From an uncultured Lachnobacterium sp. (GTDB lineage Bacteria > Bacillota > Clostridia > Lachnospirales > Lachnospiraceae), in the NCBI GenBank assembly GCA_900546625.1, contig URDU01000001.1, positions 186,001-250,000 on the forward strand: a DNA stretch of 64,000 nt, given 5' to 3'. The notes beneath the pieces are model-generated. The model saw nothing but the letters and a program-made list of their open reading frames with translations, made no database searches and was not told the DNA's origin. The position numbers were made by a program, and so were the translations under genes. The stretch's first letter is position 1; each line of letters begins with the position of its first letter. Below are positions 25,711 to 33,508 of the stretch, piece by piece.

Positions 25711-26990
25711 ACCGCTGCACTGGTTCCTGCCAGATATCCTGTGGACCATGCTATCTGCAGATTGAAGCCTCCCGTGTATGCATCCAGATCCAGCACCTCA
25801 CCGGCAAAGTAGAGGCCATTCACAAGCTTCGACTCCATAGTGGATGGGTTGATCTCCTTCACCTTTACGCCGCCCTTTGTGATGATTGCTTCATTATAGC
25901 CTCTTGGCCCATTAAGAGTGACAGGCAGCTTCTTAAAGAGCATAAGAAGCCTGTTTCTTTCCTCTTTTGATATCTCATTGACCTTCTTATCCGGGTCAAT
26001 GCCTGAAAGCTCAATTATCACCGGAATCATTTTTGCAGGCAAAAGCTTGTTTATCGAATTCTTAAACTGCTTGTTTTTTGCCTCCTCAAACTCCCTGAGA
26101 AGCCTCTTGTCCAAAGCCTCCTGTGTGAGAGCCGGCTTCAAATCGATATACATATCAAGAGACTGCTTAATAAGGCTTTGCTTAATTGATGCACTCGCAG
26201 ACAAAATCATAGGACCGCTGACTCCGAAATGCGTAAAAAGCATCTCTCCGAAATCCTCATACAGCTTCTTTTTGCCACTATATATGGAAATAGCTGTATT
26301 TTTAAGTGAAAGCCCCTGAAGGCTCTTTACCCACTCTTCCTTTACATTAAAAGGCACGAGCGATGGTGTGCACTCTGTCACAGTATGACCTGCGCTTTCT
26401 GCCATTTTGTAGCCGTCTCCCGTAGAGCCTGTAGAGGGATATGAAAGCCCTCCTGTGGCAACAATGACTGCATCAGCGTCCATTTTGGTACCGTCCTTCA
26501 ATATGACACCTGTTATTTTTAATTCAGTTTTTTTATCAGCAGCTTCTTCAGCTGCCTTTGTATCAGTGATTTTCTCATAGCACAGCTTCGATACCTCAGT
26601 GTGAAGCAATACCTCCACTTTCTTTTCCTTCAAAGCTCTCTGTAAAGCAAAAATCACATCCGACGACTTATCTGACACCGGAAATACACGATTGCCTCGC
26701 TCCACCTTTACAGGCATCCCATGGGTCTCAAAAAAGTCAATCACCCTGCTGTTGTCAAAGCCATAAAATGCACTGTACAAAAACTTGCTGTTGCTCTTTA
26801 CGTTTAAAAAAAGCTCCTCGACATCGCACGCATTGGTCAGGTTGCATCTGCCTTTTCCGGTTATATATATTTTCTTGCCAAGCTTCTCATTTTTTTCAAG
26901 AAGCGTAACCTTATTTCCTGCGTCTGCAGCAAAATACGCCGCAAGCATTCCGGCGGCTCCGCCTCCTGCCACAATAATTTTCTTACTCAT
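25707..26990 (-). CDS. HI0933/YhiN family FAD-dependent oxidoreductase
   Basis: A 427-residue flavoprotein of the HI0933/YhiN family, often labelled aminoacetone oxidase family. The FAD dinucleotide-binding motif IIVAGGGAAGMLAAYFAA is at the N-terminus, followed by LLEKNEKLGKKIYITGKGRCNLTN, the family signature. A second glycine motif ATGGLSYPSTGSTGDGY and the C-terminal LYFAGEVLDLDAYTGGFNLQIAW complete the flavin site. The substrate is unknown. It overlaps the rpiR stop by 8 nt, so it is translationally coupled to the regulator. Confidence 0.92.
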   Translation of the reverse strand: MSKKIIVAGGGAAGMLAAYFAADAGNKVTLLEKNEKLGKKIYITGKGRCNLTNACDVEELFLNVKSNSKFLYSAFYGFDNSRVIDFFETHGMPVKVERGNRVFPVSDKSSDVIFALQRALKEKKVEVLLHTEVSKLCYEKITDTKAAEEAADKKTELKITGVILKDGTKMDADAVIVATGGLSYPSTGSTGDGYKMAESAGHTVTECTPSLVPFNVKEEWVKSLQGLSLKNTAISIYSGKKKLYEDFGEMLFTHFGVSGPMILSASASIKQSLIKQSLDMYIDLKPALTQEALDKRLLREFEEAKNKQFKNSINKLLPAKMIPVIIELSGIDPDKKVNEISKEERNRLLMLFKKLPVTLNGPRGYNEAIITKGGVKVKEINPSTMESKLVNGLYFAGEVLDLDAYTGGFNLQIAWSTGYLAGTSAAV

Positions 26991-27912
26991 CCTGCGAATC
27001 CCCCAGCTTTGCGTAGTGTACCTTTATAGAATCATCAATGTAATCAATCTCATCATTCTCATACACCTGATACTCATTCCATATATCCTCAAGCTCTGTC
27101 AGTATCTTTGCAACAATATTCTGCTTTTTCATGCAAAGAGCCACAATCAGGGCATTGATGACAGAAAGCGGCGCCACAAGTGAATCTACTATAGATGCCA
27201 TATCACTGTCCGCAATCAGATTACATGAGGAATACAGATTCATCGGTGAATGAATGCTGTCTGTTATAGTTATTACCTTGGCACTTCTGTTGTTGGCAAA
27301 CTCCAATGCCTTAAGTGTACGCATAGAGTAACGCGGAAAGCTGATACCTATAATCACATCCTCCTTACCAATGCGCACCATCTGCTCAAAAAGCTCGCTC
27401 GAGCTGTTTGTCGTAAGCAGACACACATCATCAAACATCAGATTCATATAAAATGCAAGGAAGCTTGCAAGGGGTGCACAGCTTCTGATTCCTACAATAT
27501 AAATTTTCCTTGACTGTAAAATAGTATCTACCGCCAGCTCAAATGCATCCGCATCAATTTTTTCCAGAGTGGTCTTAATCTTGTCACAGTCAGACTGCAG
27601 TACAGTTTCAAGAATCTGCGACTGGCTGATACGCCCATATGTGACCTCCATGCGCTGAACCGAATTAAGCTTATTCCTGACAAGCTCCTCAAGTGCCTTC
27701 TGAAAATCGGGATATCCCTTGTATCCAAGCGATGTAGCGAACCTGACAACCGTAGACTCGGAAATTCCTACTGTCTCGCCCATCTTAGCAGCCGTCAGAA
27801 AGACAGCCTTATCATAATTATCAGTTATGTATGTAGCAAGCAGCTTGTGCCCCTTGCTCATCGTACTGTATTTAGCATTTATCCTGTTAAGTAAGTCGTT
27901 AGTATTTGACAT
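26983..27912 (-). CDS. MurR/RpiR family transcriptional regulator
   Basis: A 309-residue regulator with an N-terminal HTH_6 domain (about 1-77; GISESTVVRFATSLGYKGYPDFQ) and a C-terminal SIS phosphosugar-binding domain (about 125-255; KIYIVGIRSCAPLASFLAFY). The effector is usually a sugar phosphate; no sugar genes are adjacent here. Instead it heads a unit with a YhiN flavoprotein, cmk, ispH and rpsA. A perfect 16-bp palindrome at 27949-27964 in its leader is a candidate autoregulatory site. Two ATGs are adjacent; the second (27912) has better SD spacing. Confidence 0.9.
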   Translation of the reverse strand: MSNTNDLLNRINAKYSTMSKGHKLLATYITDNYDKAVFLTAAKMGETVGISESTVVRFATSLGYKGYPDFQKALEELVRNKLNSVQRMEVTYGRISQSQILETVLQSDCDKIKTTLEKIDADAFELAVDTILQSRKIYIVGIRSCAPLASFLAFYMNLMFDDVCLLTTNSSSELFEQMVRIGKEDVIIGISFPRYSMRTLKALEFANNRSAKVITITDSIHSPMNLYSSCNLIADSDMASIVDSLVAPLSVINALIVALCMKKQNIVAKILTELEDIWNEYQVYENDEIDYIDDSIKVHYAKLGDSQDE

Positions 27913-27948
27913 CATATACTCCTGAGCTTTCCCGTTTATGGCTGTGCT

Positions 27949-27964
27949 TCACACATTTGTGTGA
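27949..27964. promoter_or_regulatory. palindromic operator candidate upstream of the RpiR gene
   Basis: TCACACATTTGTGTGA is a perfect inverted repeat (TCACACA / TGTGTGA, 2-bp centre) between a weak promoter (TTTCAT-N17-TAATAT on the minus strand) and the start of the RpiR gene. The position fits negative autoregulation; binding by RpiR is inferred. Confidence 0.45.
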
Positions 27965-28061
27965 CCTGCAGCGATTTTTTCATACCTTAAAATATTATCA
28001 CTTTTTCCCGCTATATGAAAGAGCGAATTTATATTTTTTACTTTTATCCATATTGCATCAC

Positions 28062-28092
28062 AAAAAAACAGGCCCGGCAAAGCCGGACCTGC
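28062..28092 (-). terminator. intrinsic terminator after the decarboxylase operon
   Basis: Minus strand CAGGTCCGGC, loop TTT, GCCGGGCCTG, then seven T. A strong GC-rich stem (one G-U) 35 bp after the stop of the 5S-type carboxyltransferase gene. Confidence 0.92.
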
Positions 28093-28127
28093 TTGAAATT
28101 CAAAAGCATGAATTATGAATTTAAGTA

Positions 28128-29546
28128 TTATACAGGATAAGCCTTATTCTCAGTATCAGCGGCCTTTGCATCAACACCTGTCTGCTGTGCCTGTCTGTAC
28201 TTGAAGAAATCAGTAGCAACCTGTGGGAAAAGAGCATAAGAAAGAACATCCTCATCCTGCTGTTTCCACTGCTTCATCTCAGCCTCAATCTTGTCAAGCT
28301 CTGGCTCAAGAAGATCTGCAGGACGACATGTGATAGCATTCTTCTTATCCTCACCAAGAACCTTGTCAACAACCTCAGGGTTGAAAGGCTTAACTGTCTG
28401 ACCATACTTACCAAGAAGGATATCCTTAGTCTCCTTAGTAGCAACCTTGTATCTCTCTCCCATGAGTACGTTGAATACAGCCTGTGTACCAACAATCTGT
28501 GAAGAAGGAGTTACAAGTGGTGGCTCACCGAGGTCTTTACGCACACGAGGTACCTCTGCGAGAACCTCCTCATACTTGTCCTCTTTGCCCTGCTCCTTGA
28601 GCTGTGAGATAAGGTTTGAAAGCATTCCTCCAGGAACCTGATAACGGAGAGTATTGATATTTACTCCGAGTACCTTTGGGTTCATGAGACCTGAAGCTAA
28701 AGCTTCCTCTCTCATTGGTCTGAAGTAATCAGCAATCTCACTTAAGAGATTAAGATCAAGACCTGTATCAAACTCTGTGCCCTTGAAGGCCTCAACCATA
28801 ACCTCTGTTGCCGGCTGGCTTGTTCCAAGAGCGAATGGAGACATAGCTGTATCAATGATGTCAACTCCAGCCTCAACAGCCTTCATGTATGTCATTGAAG
28901 CAACACCTGATGTGTAGTGTGTATGAAGCTCGACAGGAAGGCTTGTAGAATCCTTTAAAGCCTGAACAAGCTCTGTAGCCTTTGCAGGAACTAAAAGACC
29001 TGCCATATCCTTGATACAAAGTGAGTCAGCACCCATGTCCTCAACTCTCTTTGCCATATCCATCCAGTAATCAAGTGTGTAAGCATCTCCAAGTGTGTAT
29101 GAGAGAGCTACCTGAGCATGTCCCTTTTCCTTGTTACATGCTGTAACTGCTGTCTGTAAGTTTCTGATATCATTTAAGCAGTCAAAAATACGGATGATAT
29201 CGATTCCGTTTGCGATTGACTTCTGTACGAAATACTCAACAACATCATCTGCATATGGACGGTATCCTAAGATATTCTGTCCACGGAAAAGCATCTGGAG
29301 CTTTGTATTCTTGAAGCCGTCTCTTAATTTTCTGAGACGATCCCATGGATCTTCCTTTAAGAATCTAAGGCATGCATCAAATGTTGCACCACCCCAGCAC
29401 TCTACTGCGTTGTATCCAACCTTGTCCATTTTGTCAATGATTGGAAGCATCTGCTCTGTTGTCATTCTGGTTGCAATCAGTGACTGATGTGCATCACGAA
29501 GAACAGTTTCTGTTATTTTTAATGGTTTCTTTACCACTTCTGACAT
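28128..29546 (-). CDS. 5S-type carboxyltransferase (oxaloacetate decarboxylase alpha / transcarboxylase 5S)
   Basis: A 472-residue TIM-barrel carboxyltransferase of the OadA / pyruvate carboxylase-B / transcarboxylase 5S class, which moves CO2 between biotin and pyruvate/oxaloacetate. Seen: ETVLRDAHQSL (D18, H20, Q21), LFRGQNILGYR, SLCIKDMAG with the lysine (K179) that is carbamylated in the family, and the metal ligands HTH (H208, H210). The C-terminal biotin domain found in OadA of about 600 residues is missing; biotin is on the separate 121-residue protein encoded two genes upstream. It is the last gene of a five-gene unit that also encodes an acyl-CoA-type carboxyltransferase, the beta pump and a gamma-like lipoprotein. 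Confidence 0.92.
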   Translation of the reverse strand: MSEVVKKPLKITETVLRDAHQSLIATRMTTEQMLPIIDKMDKVGYNAVECWGGATFDACLRFLKEDPWDRLRKLRDGFKNTKLQMLFRGQNILGYRPYADDVVEYFVQKSIANGIDIIRIFDCLNDIRNLQTAVTACNKEKGHAQVALSYTLGDAYTLDYWMDMAKRVEDMGADSLCIKDMAGLLVPAKATELVQALKDSTSLPVELHTHYTSGVASMTYMKAVEAGVDIIDTAMSPFALGTSQPATEVMVEAFKGTEFDTGLDLNLLSEIADYFRPMREEALASGLMNPKVLGVNINTLRYQVPGGMLSNLISQLKEQGKEDKYEEVLAEVPRVRKDLGEPPLVTPSSQIVGTQAVFNVLMGERYKVATKETKDILLGKYGQTVKPFNPEVVDKVLGEDKKNAITCRPADLLEPELDKIEAEMKQWKQQDEDVLSYALFPQVATDFFKYRQAQQTGVDAKAADTENKAYPV

Positions 29547-29568
29547 GATTAATCCTCCTTAATTAAAT

Positions 29569-30717
29569 CTAAATACCGAATATAGCCATGAAGCATCCGG
29601 CCGCTACGGCAGTTCCAATAACACCGGCTACGTTAGGTCCCATAGCATGCATAAGAAGGAAGTTTGTTGGATCTTCTTCTGCACCGACCTTCTGAGATAC
29701 ACGGGCAGCCATAGGAACAGCGGATACACCGGCTGAACCGATAAGTGGATTGATCTTGCCTTTTGTAAGGAAGCATAAAAGCTTTCCAAAAAGTACTCCG
29801 GCAGCAGTTCCCACCATGAATGCAATAAGACCAAGGATAACGATCTTGATTGTGCTCATATTAAGGAATGACTCTGCGCTTGTAGAAGCACCTACTGATG
29901 TACCGAGTAAGATAACTACAATGTACATAAGAGCGTTGCTTGCTGTCTCCTGAAGCTGACGTACTACACCGGACTCACGGAAAAGGTTTCCGAGCATAAG
30001 CATACCAACGAGTGGCGCTGTAGTTGGAAGCAGTGTACAAACAACGATAGTAACTATTACAGGGAAGAGGATTCTCTCAAGCTTACTTACAGGACGAAGG
30101 TTCTGCATCTTGATTGCACGCTCTTTCTTTGTAGTAAATAATTTCATAATTGGTGGCTGGATGATAGGTACCAATGCCATGTACGAATATGCTGCCACGG
30201 CGATAGGTCCCATCAGACCTGTCTGTCCTAATTTTCCGGCAAGGAAAATAGATGTAGGTCCGTCAGCTCCACCGATGATAGATACGGCTGCTGCTGCCTT
30301 GTCGTTGAATCCGAGAAGGATTGCAAGGAAGTAAGCTCCGAAAATACCAAACTGTGCTGCAGCTCCAAGTAAGAAGCTGATAGGGTTTGCGATAAGCGGA
30401 CCAAAGTCTGTCATAGCTCCGACACCGAGGAAAATCAGTGAAGGAAGAATTGACCACTCATCAAGTGTATAGAAATAATAAAGTAAACCACCTACTCCAT
30501 TGCTTGAGTGCTCAGGACTTACGATAATATCAGGATAGATATTAACAAGGAGCATACCAAAAGCAATAGGTACTAAAAGTAAAGGCTCAAATCCTTTTTT
30601 AATAGCTAAAAACAGGAATACACATGCTACGGCAATCATAACATAGTTTCCGACTGACAGATTAAAAAAGGCAGTCTGATGTAGGAGGTTTGAAAGTGTT
30701 TCACCTACGTAACTCAA
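29569..30717 (-). CDS. sodium-translocating decarboxylase beta subunit (OadB/MmdB/GcdB)
   Basis: A 382-residue polytopic membrane protein that decarboxylates carboxybiotin and pumps Na+. Family motifs are present: GGADGPTSIFLAGKL, MPLMLGNL-like MLMLGNLFRESG, SAVPMAARVSQKVG and the C-terminal MGPNVAGVIGTAVAAG. The start codon is TTG at 30717 with AGGAGG 8 bp before it. It lies 19 bp after the biotin protein gene and 22 bp before the 5S gene. The same subunit type serves oxaloacetate, methylmalonyl-CoA, glutaconyl-CoA and malonate decarboxylases, so it does not by itself reveal the substrate. Confidence 0.95.
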   Translation of the reverse strand: MSYVGETLSNLLHQTAFFNLSVGNYVMIAVACVFLFLAIKKGFEPLLLVPIAFGMLLVNIYPDIIVSPEHSSNGVGGLLYYFYTLDEWSILPSLIFLGVGAMTDFGPLIANPISFLLGAAAQFGIFGAYFLAILLGFNDKAAAAVSIIGGADGPTSIFLAGKLGQTGLMGPIAVAAYSYMALVPIIQPPIMKLFTTKKERAIKMQNLRPVSKLERILFPVIVTIVVCTLLPTTAPLVGMLMLGNLFRESGVVRQLQETASNALMYIVVILLGTSVGASTSAESFLNMSTIKIVILGLIAFMVGTAAGVLFGKLLCFLTKGKINPLIGSAGVSAVPMAARVSQKVGAEEDPTNFLLMHAMGPNVAGVIGTAVAAGCFMAIFGI

Positions 30718-30736
30718 ATTAGTTTACCTCCTGGAA

Positions 30737-31102
30737 TTAGTTTAATGTTGCAAGTAATGCACCTGACTCTACTGAATCACCAACAGCAACATCAATGCTT
30801 GCTACTGTTCCATCCTGTGGTGCAACAACAGGTGTCTCCATCTTCATGATCTCAAGAATAAGAAGTGTATCACCCTTCTTTACTGCATCGCCAACCTTAG
30901 CCTCGAGCTTGAATACCTTTCCGGCAGCTCCTGCCTCAACCTTGATGCTTCCTGCTCCTGCAGGTGCGGCAGCAGCCTTTGGTGCAGCGGCAGCAGGTGC
31001 TGCAGCTCTTCTAGGTGCGCTTGCTGTGCTAGGTGTGCTTCCTGTCTCTTCTACTGTAACATCGTAAACATTTCCGTTAACGGTAATTGTATAGTTTTTC
31101 AT
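30737..31102 (-). CDS. biotin carboxyl carrier protein
   Basis: A 121-residue biotin carrier. An Ala/Pro-rich flexible linker (about 20-50, many Ala and Pro) joins an N-terminal beta segment to the C-terminal biotinyl domain, with the biotinylated lysine K87 in EIMKMET. It would shuttle carboxyl groups between the carboxyltransferase(s) and the membrane beta subunit, like MmdC, GcdC or the 1.3S subunit of transcarboxylase. It stands 18 bp after the gamma-like gene and 19 bp before the beta gene. Confidence 0.95.
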   Translation of the reverse strand: MKNYTITVNGNVYDVTVEETGSTPSTASAPRRAAAPAAAAPKAAAAPAGAGSIKVEAGAAGKVFKLEAKVGDAVKKGDTLLILEIMKMETPVVAPQDGTVASIDVAVGDSVESGALLATLN

Positions 31103-31120
31103 CTCAAATGTCCTCCTAAA

Positions 31121-31945
31121 TTATCTTCTATTGATTGAACGGACTACAAAGCCCTCTGTTGTAGTACCCTCGCTTGCTGCTATAGCTGCTGAGATAACAG
31201 CTACAAGCTCTGTATCATCTGTAAGGTCTGTAGCAGGTGCTGCAGAAACAACAGCCTCTTTCTTCTCCGGCTCGCTCTTAGCTTCTGTCTTCTTTGGCTT
31301 ATTGCCGATAAGAGCAATAAACTTGAAGCAGTAAATGATAAGAGAGATAAGAATAAGTACACAGAATACAATACTCATTGAAATTGCTGTGTTCTGTCCT
31401 GCCTTAGCAAGCTTTTGTCCCATTGTCTGAACAGGAGTAAGTGAGATACCTGTCACCTCCATGGTAACTGAATCATATACTAATTCGTATGTTACATCCT
31501 GCTTGCCAAATGTAAGTGTCATGTCGGTAGTGAGTGTACCACCTGACTTAGTTACTGTAAAATCCTTGCCATCAGTTGCATCCTTTACGTCTCCGTATTC
31601 GTCAACCAGATCAAGCCATGATGAAACGGCACCAAGCTCAGCGTCGATATTTTTCATTGAAACGCTTGCTCCCGACTGTCCGAGTGTGTTGTAAACAACC
31701 TCACCCTCTGTCATGCCTGTTTTCTCCTCAACTTCCTTGACACTCTTCTCATAGCTGTCATAACCGCCACAATTATCAACGAGTGCAATGTAGTTCTGGA
31801 TATTGCTAAGGCTGTCTGTTGCCTCAGTATGAAGCTCGTCTGTTGTGTATCCGCCGTATGTCTTTTCGACATTGTCAGAGCCACATGCTCCAAGCATACA
31901 TACAATCATAAGAAGGCTAAGGATATATGTTATTTTTTTCTTCAT
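31121..31945 (-). CDS. OadG-like subunit with lipoprotein N-terminal domain
   Basis: A 274-residue protein. It begins with a lipoprotein signal (lipobox LGAC), has an extracytosolic domain of about 180 residues (NVEKTYGGYTTDELHTE onward), and then one membrane helix (SMSIVFCVLILISLIIYCFKFI) followed by a cytosolic tail rich in Lys, Glu and Ala ending GFVVRSINRR, as in OadG gamma subunits. Classic OadG is only about 80 residues, so this is OadG with an added secreted lipoprotein domain. The frame extends to 31996 but the ATG at 31945 gives the signal peptide and has an AAAGG SD. OadG stabilises the complex and contacts the biotin carrier. Confidence 0.82.
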   Translation of the reverse strand: MKKKITYILSLLMIVCMLGACGSDNVEKTYGGYTTDELHTEATDSLSNIQNYIALVDNCGGYDSYEKSVKEVEEKTGMTEGEVVYNTLGQSGASVSMKNIDAELGAVSSWLDLVDEYGDVKDATDGKDFTVTKSGGTLTTDMTLTFGKQDVTYELVYDSVTMEVTGISLTPVQTMGQKLAKAGQNTAISMSIVFCVLILISLIIYCFKFIALIGNKPKKTEAKSEPEKKEAVVSAAPATDLTDDTELVAVISAAIAASEGTTTEGFVVRSINRR

Positions 31946-31964
31946 AACAAAATGCGCCTTTCTA

Positions 31965-33401
31965 TTATTTAGTTCCGTGTTTCTTCTCTGGTGCATCTAC
32001 ATATTTGGTGTAAAGCATCTCAAAAGCACCTACAAGATATTTTCTTGTGTCAGCCGGATCAATGATGAGGTCTACATATCCTCTGGCTGCTGCTGATGAA
32101 ACTGAAGACTGGAGCTTCTCATAATCAGCTGCCTTCTCATCGATTTCCTTGGCATCAGCGCCCGGATACATAATCTCTGCTGCAATCTTTGAATCCATCA
32201 TACCAATCTTTGCATCAGGGTATGCATAAACCATATCAGCTCCGATTGACTTAGAGTTCATTGCAACATATGCGCTTCCGTAAGCCTCACCTGTAATCAG
32301 GTTAACCTTTGGACATGTTGCGCTTGAGAATGCGTATGTCATTCTGGCAAGAGCCTTTGCAAGCTTCTTCTCAGAGCACATGCAGTTCTTGAAGCCGTTT
32401 ACGTTTGTAAGTGTAAGTACAGGGATTGAGAAAGCATCACAGAATGATACAAACTCAGCTGCCTTGTTACAGCCCTTTGCAGTAAGAGAAAGTGCAAACT
32501 CCTCTGCCTTCTTGCCCTCAGCATCATATACTGTGCTGCAGTTTGCTACTGCACCGACTGTCATGCCGTTTAATTTAACAAAGCCTGTTACCATATTCTT
32601 GGCGAAGTCTTTCTTTGTCTCAAAGAATACATGATCATCAGAAAGCTCTGATAAGAGGAATCTTGGATCAGCCTTCATATCAGCCATGCTGGCACATGCT
32701 CTGTTGAGGTCATCCTCACAAGAGTCTGTGTATACATCTCCCTCGTTGTTGAGCGGAAGCATGCTGACAAGAGCTCTGATATCAGCGATAATATCATCCT
32801 CTGAACCGATTCCGTCTACACATCCGTTGTTCTCACTCTGGAATGAAGCTGCTGCTGTATCGCATTTCTCAACGCGGTTACCCTCTATTGCATCAGGAGT
32901 ATTAACAAACATTCTGCCCTTAGACTCTTCGATATAAGCGAAATCACAAAGAGCCGGTACAACAGAAAGTCCGCCACCGCAGTTACCGAATACACCACAA
33001 ATCTGTGGAATAACGCCACTTGCTGCAACTTCCTTGGCATAGATAAGACCAAATCCGTCTAAAGCATCAACTGACTCCTGAAGTCTGATACCACCGCAAT
33101 CGATAAATCCGATAACAGGTGCGCCCATCTTCATGGCCATATCATATACAGAAGCAATTTTCTTTGCATGCATCTCGCCGATTGTTCCGTTAAGAACTGT
33201 TGCATCCTGGCTGTAGATAAATACAAGATTTCCATCAATCAGACCGTGTCCGATAATAACACCATCTGAAGGAGCTTTTGCTGCAGTAAGGTTGAAATCT
33301 GTACTGCGAGCTGTCACAAGAGAACCAATTTCCATGAAACTGTTCTCGTCGACTAACTTAGCAATACGCTGCATTGCCAAGCTTTGATTGTTACTACTCA
33401 T
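31965..33401 (-). CDS. acyl-CoA carboxyltransferase, MmdA-like (12S type)
   Basis: A 478-residue crotonase-fold carboxyltransferase of the MmdA/PccB/12S class. Recognisable segments are AMQRIAKLVDENSFMEIG, FIYSQDATVLNGTIGEMHAKKI and ASGVIPQICGVFGNCGGG. In most members the oxyanion segment reads SGGARIQE; here it is CGGIRLQE (C102), and the following PCAGGAVYSPAL segment is NCGGGLSVVPAL, so the substrate may differ from methylmalonyl-CoA. It is the first gene of the five-gene pump cluster, with promoter TTGAAA-N17-TATTAT and SD GGAGG. Methylmalonyl-CoA decarboxylase alpha is the nearest label, not proven. Confidence 0.88.
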   Translation of the reverse strand: MSSNNQSLAMQRIAKLVDENSFMEIGSLVTARSTDFNLTAAKAPSDGVIIGHGLIDGNLVFIYSQDATVLNGTIGEMHAKKIASVYDMAMKMGAPVIGFIDCGGIRLQESVDALDGFGLIYAKEVAASGVIPQICGVFGNCGGGLSVVPALCDFAYIEESKGRMFVNTPDAIEGNRVEKCDTAAASFQSENNGCVDGIGSEDDIIADIRALVSMLPLNNEGDVYTDSCEDDLNRACASMADMKADPRFLLSELSDDHVFFETKKDFAKNMVTGFVKLNGMTVGAVANCSTVYDAEGKKAEEFALSLTAKGCNKAAEFVSFCDAFSIPVLTLTNVNGFKNCMCSEKKLAKALARMTYAFSSATCPKVNLITGEAYGSAYVAMNSKSIGADMVYAYPDAKIGMMDSKIAAEIMYPGADAKEIDEKAADYEKLQSSVSSAAARGYVDLIIDPADTRKYLVGAFEMLYTKYVDAPEKKHGTK

Positions 33402-33446
33402 TTTATATCCTCCATCTATAAAAAAATAAAATTTTTCGCTAGTATG

Positions 33447-33475
33447 ATAATAGACTATTTCCCAATTTTTTTCAA
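33447..33475 (-). promoter_or_regulatory. sigma-A-type promoter of the decarboxylase operon
   Basis: TTGAAA (33475-33470), 17-bp spacer and TATTAT (33452-33447) on the minus strand, 46 bp before the first gene of the operon. Confidence 0.7.
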
Positions 33476-33508
33476 CTAATTTGTTAAATTTTTAACTTTA
33501 ATTTTTAT

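Noticed and set aside
30940..31060. Repetitive GC-rich stretch as a possible mobile or tandem repeat
   Set aside because: It encodes the Ala/Pro-rich flexible linker of the biotin carrier, a normal feature of the family.
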